This document shows, piece by piece, positions 27,667 through 35,347 of a stretch of 57,222 bases of DNA. The position numbers were made by a program, and so were the translations under genes. The stretch comes from Bacteroidales bacterium UBA1800. Its GTDB lineage: Bacteria > Bacteroidota > Bacteroidia > Bacteroidales > VadinHA17. How positions within the stretch are numbered: the first letter of the stretch is position 1; each line of letters starts with the position of its first letter. The DNA lies in NCBI GenBank assembly GCA_002319915.1, contig DCFQ01000066.1, forward strand, positions 1,047-58,268, read 5' to 3'. The notes beneath the pieces were generated by a model. That model was not told where the DNA came from, did no database searches, and saw only the letters and a program-made list of their open reading frames with translations.

Positions 27667-28061
27667 CACAGGAAGGAAAACCACGGGAGAATGTGTACCT
27701 GCCTGTCCCAGGATAAAGAGTTCTCCTAAATTATCGACGAACCTGCAATTTCGGTTGACCAAAATCAAGGGGCTAATTTTCAGCATAATATAAAATAAAT
27801 AATTTTAGGTTTAAGCTAAACGACCAGCTTGATCGGGAAATTTATTGTACTTGATTTTTATTTTTTTGTCTAAGTATTTATTTACAACGTTATACATTGA
27901 AAAACCTTCACTGTTTCTCATTTTGTGCTTTTATGCGGGTAACTGAGAGGTGCCGCAACCTGAATTTACCTCGTCCTACTTAAATATCCGGTGATTCAAT
28001 ATCCTCTTTACAATTAACTCCCTGAAACATTTAGCCACTTAACCATTAAAATTTCTGGGAC
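27667..28061 (+). other. Intergenic region, no gene seen
   Basis: A 395-bp AT-rich stretch between the SPOR gene and the broken surface-protein gene. No ORF, hairpin or consensus promoter stood out. Confidence 0.5.
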
Positions 28062-31000
28062 ATGAAAAAGAGAATTGCCTGTTGCCTGATCCTTGCCGGC
28101 TTGTTTGGATTATGCGCTGCAAATGAGACAGCTCCGATCGTAAATACAGGAGGTCCATATATCTTATCAGCCGGAAGAGACCTTACTTTGAATGGGACTA
28201 TGAGTGATCCTGGTGGCAATTACGAGACTGGAGCTCTTTCAGCCAGGTGGTTTATCAACAATGATCAAACCCCTGATTTAAATATTGTTTCAGGACAAAT
28301 CGCATGGGCTACTTTAAACGCTTTTCAGTTACCACGAAATCAGGCATTTGACATCAGGCTTGCCGTTACAAATCCCAATTGCGAATCATCTGAATCTGTA
28401 ACACAACTTACAATTTACGATGTTTATCCGGTGCCTTACTTTAGCCTGACGCCTTCAGACGGGGCACTTTGCAAACAGAATATCATATTTGATGCCCGAT
28501 GTTCGCATGATCCTGATCCAGGGCATTCCATCGTTCGCTATGAATGGGATTTTGACGCGTCAGGATCGGAATTCGATTTTGTGGTTGAAGCACAGGGAGC
28601 AACTGTATCTCATGCCTATAACATGACCGGAAACTTTAAGCCCGTTTTAAGGATCACTAATAACCAGGGATATGCAAGTTATCTTCAGAAATCGATTACC
28701 ATCACCGCAGTCACTCCCCCTGTGGCAGATGCATGAGGTCCTTATACACGCAATACATCTGACGGAATTACCGGCACCGATGTTCAGCTTGATGCAGGTA
28801 AGTCGGCTGATCCGGACGAAGATTGCGGGGATTATATTGTTTTATACAGCTGGGATATCAATAATGATGGGGTTTACGGTGATCATCAGGGAATGAAACC
28901 GGTTCTTTCCTGGTCGGCGCTGAAGAGCCTGGGAATAAATCCCATCATCGGGAAAGTCTATCCTGTTGGCTTGAGAGTACCTGACAATTCCGGCAGGGCA
29001 GGCTCTGCGGAAACTGGACTTTCGATAAGCTTCACAGGTTCATTTGCCGCCTTCGGAACAACGATCTGCCAGGGAGGAGCAGGTGATCTTACGGCATCCG
29101 GATGTCCGTCAGGCGGGGTAGTTCACTGGTACACTGCATCCACCGGCGGGACACTAATTGGCACAGGCTCTCCGTTTGAACCTCGATGCCGGCAGCACTG
29201 CCTATACAATTACTGGGAACGAATTTGATGCCGTTGTTACTGATAATTGCGGAACGCCGGCACTTTCATATGTTTTGACCGGTGCTACAACAAGTTCAGG
29301 TTCTACACTTGACGGTGTTGAACTGAACATTTGTACCACTGCGATTTCGTAGACCGCAAGAGCCGGTGACGGAACTGTTAAAACTGTTCAATAAGCGTGA
29401 CCGTCCAGCAGCAATACACGACCCTCACTTATGGAGGAGATCTTAAAGGGACCTGCGGAGAATTTGCAAACCTGACGGCCTCCCTGGCAAGTAGTAGTTC
29501 CAATACCGGCATACCTGGTAAAACGGTATCATTCACAATCGGAAGTCAGAGCATCACTGCAACCACAAGTTCAGAGGGAGTTGCTTCTGCTTCAATCACC
29601 CTGGCCCAGTTCCCCGGCACTTAGCAGGTTCATGCTTATTTTGCAGGCGATGATACTTACAATAGTTCCTCGGCCGTCGATAACTTTGTTTTGTCAGCCC
29701 GTACACTAACTGTCACAGTATCAGGTGGAGATAAGGTTTATGATGGCAAAGCTACAGCTGCAGTTAATCTGGCCGACAACAGGCTTGCGGGAGATGAGCT
29801 TGCCGTCAGCTTCACTTCAGTACTCTTTTCAGATCCGAACGCCGGAAGCGGTAAAACTATAACTGTCAGCGGACTAAGCCTGTCTGGCGAAGATGCCGGT
29901 AAATACGTGCTGGTATCGGCTGCAGTAAGCACAACTGGAAATATCCTCAGGGCAGATGCTGCAACAAATATAACCGCATACAATGCCACCTACGGCACTG
30001 CATTTACGGCATCAGGAAGCGTGACCGGCATCAGCGGGGAGCAGCTCGAAGGACTTGACCTGACCAGTACAACCCACACTGATGCAGGTGTTTATACCGA
30101 CAGCTGGTCGTTTACGGATAAAACCGGCAATTATAACAGTACAAATGGAACCCTGACTGATATTTTTAATCCAAGGACCGCCTGCGGGACCTATTTGGGG
30201 ACGTATTTTGCCAACACCAGCCTCACAGCCGGGGGTTCGGCAACAATCAACCTTAAAGTTGTGGTTACTGCCGCTGGCGGGGCTCCCTGTGGAGACCTTG
30301 GGACAGCCACCCTGGCTTTCAATTTGAGTCCCTCCGACGGAGTGACCCTTTCAAATCAGCGCCAGTTGACTGACCAGATCTCAACCACTTTCCCTGCTGA
30401 TCTGAATATTGATCGTGGGACTTCGGGATTATCAAAAACCATTATTGTCGGCTGGGAGCTCGGCGGAAATTATGCTGCTGATGCATCGTGCGGCTCTTCC
30501 TCGACCGAGGTAACGGTTTCGGCAATGGCTGCTGAATTTGCCACAGGTGGCGGCTGTATTGTGCTTACGTCCAAATCAATGGGATCTTTTAGCGGCGATC
30601 CGGGCTCAAAGAATATCTTCGGCTTTAATGTCAAGCTGAATAAAAGCAAGATCGGTTTGCAGGGTAACTTTTCCGCGATATTCAAAAAAGGAAACCAGAC
30701 ATACCAGATCCATTCAGACAAACCCTCATCTTTCATTGTGAAGGAACTCGTCCCTGCAACCAGGAACAGCCAGGCTGTCAGAGAGGCGAATATCACCCTT
30801 TCAAACGCGGTTGTGCAGGTCCTCCGGGAGGAAAGCCTGATTTCCTCATACGGCAACAACACTATAGTTCTCACCATAATCGACAAGGGTGAGCCAGGCA
30901 CGGGGGATCAGATCTCATTCTTTGTCACGGATCCCAAAGGGATGCTCCTTTTCTCAACAAACGAATATTCCCAGTCTGCAAATTCGGTAACCCTGCAAAC

Positions 31001-31319
31001 ACTAGATTGCGGAAATATACAGATCAGACCGGCAGGCAAAACCAATGCCATTGCCGCTGAATTTGGAGTAAAGGCTTATCCTAATCCATTTACCGGGCAT
31101 GTTTATTTTGAACTTCAGCTAAAAACAGACTCGAAAGTCCTTCTTGAAGTGTTCGACATTTACGGAAAGAAGTTATCCACGCTGTTCGACGATAACCTGG
31201 TTGCATATAATCAATATCATTTAGATTATGCGCCAGGCAATTTCAGCGGCGGTATGCTGATATATAAGCTGACTGTTGATGGCGAACTTGCTTTTACAGG
31301 TAAATTGATCCACAGATAA
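28062..31319 (+). pseudogene. Disrupted PKD/YDG-domain surface protein with type IX secretion tail
   Basis: The reconstructed frame is about 1085 codons. It runs from a signal peptide (MKKRIACCLILAG) through PKD-like domains, an Ig/HYR-like region, and a YDG/MBG domain (VSGGDKVYDGKATA, near 29710-29950). It ends in a type IX sorting domain (AYPNPFTGHVYFE to the end). Lesions: TGA at 28734-28736 where PKD repeats expect Gly (ADA-stop-GPYT), a frameshift near 29180, TAG at 29350-29352 where Trp is expected, a second frameshift near 29385 that restores the original frame, and TAG at 29622-29624 where Tyr is expected. The last 542 codons are intact but lack their own signal peptide. An intact ancestor would have been a large secreted or surface-anchored adhesin-like protein. 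Sequencing error cannot be excluded. Confidence 0.8.
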
Positions 31320-31582
31320 AATGTTCTTCATCAAACTTAAATAAAGAGTGGACCCCTGGTACCGAAACCCGGGGGTCCTTATTTTAACTATTTATCATTG
31401 CCTGCAACGCCATATCCGGATGGGACTTGTGAGTAAGTGGAACCAATGAACTGACAAAGTTCCAGAAGCGGTTATCAACCAAGCCTGACTCAGTGTCTTC
31501 CCTGTGTTCTCTGTGCAAGTGGCATTTGTCCTGGTGTTCCTGAAGCATTTCAAAAAACATTCTTTTAAAATCTGTTCGATAT
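31320..31582. other. Intergenic region upstream of the lyase attenuator
   Basis: After the terminator near 31344-31390, this region holds degenerate CTCTGTG-type simple repeats (about 31496-31520) seen also near 33340-33380. I see no gene here. Confidence 0.45.
31344..31390 (+). terminator. Intrinsic terminator after the surface-protein gene
   Basis: GGACCCC at 31350-31356 pairs with GGGGTCC at 31372-31378, followed by a T-rich stretch. It lies 30 bp after the stop codon. Confidence 0.7.
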
Positions 31583-31613
31583 TTTGCAATTATGTAAAAA
31601 AAAGGTAGGTTTG
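31583..31613 (+). promoter_or_regulatory. Predicted promoter for leader peptide and lyase
   Basis: TTTG at 31583-31586, 19 bases, then TAGGTTTG at 31606-31613. Both elements and the spacing fit the Bacteroidetes primary promoter. Transcription would begin near 31619, 16 bases before the leader ORF. Confidence 0.7.
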
Positions 31614-31634
31614 GGTGATTCTTTGTAAGGAATT

Positions 31635-31697
31635 ATGATAGTTAAATTAAACATTGGAATCTATTATTACTTTTATTGCAGCAGGATTTTATGGTAA
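31635..31697 (+). CDS. Putative attenuator leader peptide rich in aromatic residues
   Basis: A 20-codon ORF preceded by TAAGG (31626-31630), a better ribosome-binding site than most genes here. Residues 10-14 read Tyr-Tyr-Tyr-Phe-Tyr (codons 31662-31676) and the last residue is Trp (TGG 31692-31694). It sits directly after a consensus promoter and before a terminator hairpin (31742-31773) that precedes an aromatic amino-acid lyase gene. This is the classical layout of a regulatory leader peptide. AT-rich DNA can yield Tyr/Phe codons by chance, so the evidence is the combination rather than the peptide alone. Confidence 0.55.
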   Translation: MIVKLNIGIYYYFYCSRILW

Positions 31698-31773
31698 GTC
31701 CTGTTATATGAATTGAATATAAACTCAGACATTATAAATATGGCTTGCCCTCAGAACGGCAGGCCTTTTTTTT
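31693..31773 (+). promoter_or_regulatory. Candidate transcription attenuator (antiterminator/terminator)
   Basis: Terminator: GGCTTGCC (31742-31749) pairs with GGCAGGCC (31758-31765) over 8 bp with one G-U, an 8-base loop and eight T (31766-31773). Antiterminator: GGTAAGTC (31693-31700), which includes the leader stop codon, can pair with the same GGCTTGCC over 8 bp (six Watson-Crick, two G-U). A ribosome at the leader stop codon would mask it and allow termination. A ribosome held at the upstream Tyr codons would leave it free and permit read-through into the lyase gene, whose ATG is 20 bases after the T-tract. Confidence 0.6.
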
Positions 31774-31793
31774 AATTATTAACGCGGAAACAA

Positions 31794-33260
31794 ATGGAAA
31801 ACACTCAAAAAGACGGAAAAGTCAGATTCTTCAGCGGTAAAGAGATACCCCTCGAAATGCATAAAGTAAGAGTGGTGCAAAAACTGAATCTTTTGCCCAT
31901 TGAAGAAAGGAAAAAAGCAATTGAAGAGGCAGGGTTCAATACATTTTTGCTGCAGAATAAAGACGTTTTCCTGGATATGCTTACCGACAGCGGCACAAAT
32001 GCAATGAGCGATAACCAGGTGGCAGCAATGATGGTGGCAGATGACTCATATGCCGGTTCGTTCAGCTATACAAAGCTTGAAAAGGCGGTCGCCGATGTAT
32101 TCAACCAGAAGTACTTTCTCCCCGTACACCAGGGCAGGGCCGCCGAACATATAATTTCCCAGGCATTTGTGACAAAAGGGAAAATCGTTGCAACCAATTA
32201 CCATTTCACGACAACCAAGGCCCATATCGAGCTTGCAGGTGGGAAAGTTGTTGAAATCTATACAGATGAGGCCCTGAAAATTAAGAGCGATCATCCTTTC
32301 AAGGGAAACATGGACACAAAAAAGCTCGAGGATCTGATAAACAGCAACGGCGCTTCAAGCATAGCTTTCATCCGTTTTGAGGCCGGGACCAACCTTATCG
32401 GGGGTCAGCCTTTCTCGATGCAGAATATGAAAGATGTCTGGAAGATCTCGCGCAGGCACAACATAAAGGTCCTGATGGATATAAGCCTCATCAACGAAAA
32501 CCTTTATTTCATTAAAACAAGGGAAAAAGGATACGGCGACAAATCAATCAGGGAGATCCTCCACGAAATGATGAGCTATACCGATTTTGCCTATTTCTCG
32601 GGCCGCAAGGTGAGCTGCACCCGTGGTGGCGGGATCTGCACCAATGATAAGGCGATCTATATGCAGATGAGGGACCTTGTTCCGCTGTTTGAAGGATTCC
32701 TCACCTATGGCGGCATGAGCGTCAGGGAGATCGAAGCCATGGCTGTCGGACTGTACGAAACGCTCGACATGAATGTCATCAGCCATTCCCCTCAGTTCAT
32801 AAAATATGCCGTTGATGCTTTTGTGGAAAAGGGTATCCCGGTGGTCACTCCCGCCGGTGGACTTGGATGTCACCTCGATGCCGGCGGGTTTATCCCTCAT
32901 GTGCCCCAGACTGAATACCCGGCCGGTGCCCTGGCTGCAGCGGTTTACATCATCTCGGGGGTAAGGGGAATGGAGCGCGGGACAATCTCAAGCGTAAGGG
33001 ACGAGAACGGCAATGATATACCGGCCGATGTCGAGCTGCTTCGACTGGCTTTCCCGAGAAGGGTGTTCACCCTGTCACAGGTCAAATACATGGAAGACAG
33101 GGTGACCTGGCTCTATAAGAACAGGGAGCTGGTCGGCGGACTGGAGTGGGTTGAGGAACCACCTGTCCTTAGATTCTTCGTGGGAAAACTCAAGGCAAAG
33201 GCAAACTGGCCCGAAAAGCTTGTGAAGCAGTTCAGGAAAGATTTCGGGGATTCACTGTAA
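31794..33260 (+). CDS. Beta-eliminating lyase, divergent tryptophanase/tyrosine phenol-lyase relative
   Basis: A 488-residue fold-type I PLP enzyme. Aligned by eye to tyrosine phenol-lyase (TPL) and TnaA it keeps LTDSGTNAMSD (63-73), Arg115 in HQGR, FTTTKAH (138-144), Asn200 in TNLIGGQP, Asp229, the PLP lysine Lys272 in FSGRK, and Arg391 in GVRGMERG. It departs where TPL/TnaA have DATR/DSAR: here DISL, so the conserved Arg becomes Leu232. The TPL ARRF is AGGF, so the Arg that recognises the phenol is lost. The family cleaves Tyr or Trp to phenol or indole plus pyruvate and ammonia. The specificity here is uncertain. Apparently monocistronic, under the attenuator described above. Confidence 0.85.
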   Translation: MENTQKDGKVRFFSGKEIPLEMHKVRVVQKLNLLPIEERKKAIEEAGFNTFLLQNKDVFLDMLTDSGTNAMSDNQVAAMMVADDSYAGSFSYTKLEKAVADVFNQKYFLPVHQGRAAEHIISQAFVTKGKIVATNYHFTTTKAHIELAGGKVVEIYTDEALKIKSDHPFKGNMDTKKLEDLINSNGASSIAFIRFEAGTNLIGGQPFSMQNMKDVWKISRRHNIKVLMDISLINENLYFIKTREKGYGDKSIREILHEMMSYTDFAYFSGRKVSCTRGGGICTNDKAIYMQMRDLVPLFEGFLTYGGMSVREIEAMAVGLYETLDMNVISHSPQFIKYAVDAFVEKGIPVVTPAGGLGCHLDAGGFIPHVPQTEYPAGALAAAVYIISGVRGMERGTISSVRDENGNDIPADVELLRLAFPRRVFTLSQVKYMEDRVTWLYKNRELVGGLEWVEEPPVLRFFVGKLKAKANWPEKLVKQFRKDFGDSL

Positions 33261-33491
33261 GGAATACGATATCTTTTTGTAAACCAGGAGTAAATAGTTA
33301 CTCCGAGGCTCCGGTGTCCCGATGACCATCAGGACTCTGTGGAACTCCGTGCAACTCTATTGCACTCTGTGTAAGTTCCTATAAAACTTCCCGGATTTTG
33401 CATAACTTTATCTTTCCTATCTTTTCATGCAACATTTGATCCCGGGTCGTGTCCTTAGATTGAGAATGCCGGAATAAACAAATTATGAGTC

Positions 33492-34001
33492 ATGAACTGG
33501 AATGAAGACGAACTTGAAAAGTTTATAAGGTCCAACAGGGAGCATTTCAATGAAAACCAGCCTGCACCCGACCACCAGCAGCTCTTCCTGAAAAAGCTTC
33601 TCAGGAAGTTCAGAGAGATAATAAGCATCGTACCCTACCTGGTAAAAGTGGGTGTGACAACCCTGATCATTTTTACCCTCTCATTTTTCATATGGAAAAT
33701 GTACATAAGTCCTCCCCTTACGCACGTTTCATTGAAATACTGGAAGGTTGAGCGCGGGTACAGATACCGGATAAACAGGAATACCAGGCTTGTCTACAGC
33801 TATGCAAATACCAGGGAAGACAGTGCAAGGCTTGAGAGCCGGATCAGTAAGTTCGATGATTCCTATAACGTTCTTAAGAAACAGTTGAAGAAAGATCCTT
33901 CACCAGATAATATTGTAAAAATGCTAGGGCTGTATAAGGAAGAGGTCCTGTCGCTGGAAAGTGAGGTCCAGAACTACAGAAACGCAAATCCCATTAAATA
34001 G
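33492..34001 (+). CDS. Single-pass membrane protein with periplasmic coiled coil
   Basis: A 169-residue protein. The N-terminal 45 residues are charged and likely cytoplasmic, resembling the short head of anti-sigma-like proteins. One transmembrane helix lies at about 53-73 (VTTLIIFTLSFFIWKMYI). The remaining approximately 95 residues are charged helix (RLESRISKFDDSYNVLKKQLKK and a further heptad-like stretch) and probably periplasmic. No sigma factor is adjacent. The family is not recognised. Confidence 0.65.
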   Translation: MNWNEDELEKFIRSNREHFNENQPAPDHQQLFLKKLLRKFREIISIVPYLVKVGVTTLIIFTLSFFIWKMYISPPLTHVSLKYWKVERGYRYRINRNTRLVYSYANTREDSARLESRISKFDDSYNVLKKQLKKDPSPDNIVKMLGLYKEEVLSLESEVQNYRNANPIK

Positions 34002-34455
34002 TGAGCCACGAATGTGGCGACAGGTCAATAACCTCCGGTGCCAACCGGAGGTTCGGTACCTCAACCTCATCAGGAGCCCTGAAAGGGCGATACATTAAAT
34101 GGATTAAGACGACAGAACCGGATCAGTGAACTGGAATTAAGTTGGCTTTAGCAGGTATCGCCCCTGCAGGGCTTTGATCCCTGGAGGTGTCGAACGCCCC
34201 CGGTTGGCACCGGGGGTTATTTGATATGTTGCTCTTTCAGAGCAGGCAGTATATTGATTTTAGTTTTGCTGGATTTTAACCCCCCTGCAGGGGGGCCGGG
34301 GGGCCTGCCCTTCAGGGAGGTCGGGGGACTGATTACTCCTGTCACACGGACGGAGGAGCGAGGCTGTTGGGCATTGGAACTTTATTGCATCTGGTTTTTC
34401 GCCCCCTTTTAGGGGGGTCGGGGGGACCCGCCCATTTCAGGCTAAAAGCCCCGCT
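34002..34455. other. Repeat-rich intergenic region, no gene
   Basis: This 454-bp stretch contains no plausible gene. It consists almost wholly of a large inverted-repeat unit (34023-34224) and two or three G/C-run repeats of the type CCCCCT-AGGGGG (34278-34475, running into the 3' end of the reductase gene). Confidence 0.7.
34023..34224. repeat. Inverted-repeat element with about 70-bp arms (REP/BIME-like)
   Basis: The left arm (about 34023-34092) and the reverse complement of the right arm (about 34155-34224) align over nearly their whole length. Each arm contains its own hairpin, CCTCCGG/CCGGAGG on the left and CCCCCGG/CCGGGGG on the right, so the differences preserve pairing. Each arm also carries GCCCTG-AGGGCGATAC-like sequence at its inner end. 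The structure suggests a mobile palindromic or transcribed structured repeat; no transposase is nearby. Confidence 0.7.
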
Positions 34456-34475
34456 TTAGGGGGGTTGGGGGGATG
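34278..34475. repeat. G/C-run intergenic repeats (CCCCCT-AGGGGG type)
   Basis: Three units with a C-run, a short A/T or GCA centre and repeated G-runs lie near 34279-34328, 34401-34432 and 34448-34474. They resemble the abundant short CCCCTNNAGGGG palindromic repeats scattered through Bacteroidetes genomes. The third one covers the stop codon region of the reductase gene. Confidence 0.6.
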
Positions 34476-35286
34476 TAATCAGGGAAGACCACTCTGGTTC
34501 CTTCTTCCGCCTTCTTTCCCTTTTTTTTGCAAAGCCCCTGCTGAATATATAGTCAAAAACCCAACCGGCTCCTTTCTTGAAAAAGCCGAATCGCACGGGA
34601 TAATAATAGTCAGTCCTGAACCATCCTTTCCTGTGGTAATACTGGTAATCCCTCCGGCTTTCATCCAGCACCCGGAAGATACTTGTCCGGGCCATCCTGA
34701 AAACCATAAGATCAAAGAGAGTCGGTACGCGGTACTCTTTTCTGATCATTGAGGAATAGAATCTCCTGCTCAATTTGTAGATGGTCCTGCTACACTTTTC
34801 CTGGTCTTTATCAGTCATCGGCTCCATGGAATTCAGGCAGCATCCATGCACTACCTCAAAGCCAAGCCCTTTCCCGATGAAATCAAAATACCTGTTGATC
34901 CTGGCGCCGCCATACACCCCCTGGACCACAATGTTTGTGAATGTCTTTCCGAAAAATTCGGGCCGGTGAAAAAGGAACCCGAGCCTGTCGAGGAAAACCT
35001 TCATCAGTCCCGATACATTGAACGAGTAATTTGGAGAAGCGAAGACAACTCCGTCACTGGTCCTGATCTTCCCAATCAATTTATCCCTGTCATCTTTCAG
35101 CGGACAGAGCTCTTCCCCGTCGTCAAGGCAAAGCTTGCACCCCCTACATGTTCCTATCGTGTAATCACTCAGCGCCACAATCTCATAATCAACTTCCCCG
35201 AATGACTGCAGGTTTTTCATGAGCCGTTCGGCGGCTGACCACGTGTGCCTCCTGCGGGCACTGCCAACAAATGCTGTTACTTTCAT
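34456..35286 (-). CDS. NADPH-dependent FMN reductase/flavodoxin-family protein
   Basis: A 276-residue protein. The start VTAFVGSARRRHTWSAAERL is the flavodoxin-like FMN phosphate loop. A Cys-rich segment CRGCKLCLDDGEELCPLKDD near 48-67 follows, as in iron-sulfur flavoprotein-like NAD(P)H reductases (Isf type), and ASPNYSFNVSGLMKVFLDRL is the family's second FMN contact. The C-terminal 100 residues are basic and not conserved; the last stretch (FAKKRERRRKKEPEW) is very basic and read into the GC-rich repeat, so its true end may have changed. The electron acceptor is unknown. Confidence 0.82.
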   Translation of the reverse strand: MKVTAFVGSARRRHTWSAAERLMKNLQSFGEVDYEIVALSDYTIGTCRGCKLCLDDGEELCPLKDDRDKLIGKIRTSDGVVFASPNYSFNVSGLMKVFLDRLGFLFHRPEFFGKTFTNIVVQGVYGGARINRYFDFIGKGLGFEVVHGCCLNSMEPMTDKDQEKCSRTIYKLSRRFYSSMIRKEYRVPTLFDLMVFRMARTSIFRVLDESRRDYQYYHRKGWFRTDYYYPVRFGFFKKGAGWVFDYIFSRGFAKKRERRRKKEPEWSSLITSPQPP

Positions 35287-35347
35287 TTTGCTTTTGATTT
35301 AATGGGACGGATCCGGCCTTGTGAGTGCAGTTGCCGGATCCTCCCGG

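Noticed and set aside
28734..28736. TGA at a Gly position in the PKD protein as evidence of TGA recoding
   Set aside because: Other genes here end at TGA normally, and the same gene also has TAG stops and frameshifts, so decay or assembly error explains it better.
31395..31589. 64-codon minus-strand ORF between the surface protein and the lyase
   Set aside because: It overlaps simple CTCTGTG-type repeats and the promoter region, and its product is not protein-like.
31691..31711. Second mini-ORF MVSPVI in the attenuator leader
   Set aside because: Six codons overlapping the leader stop without its own ribosome-binding site. The first ORF explains the region better.
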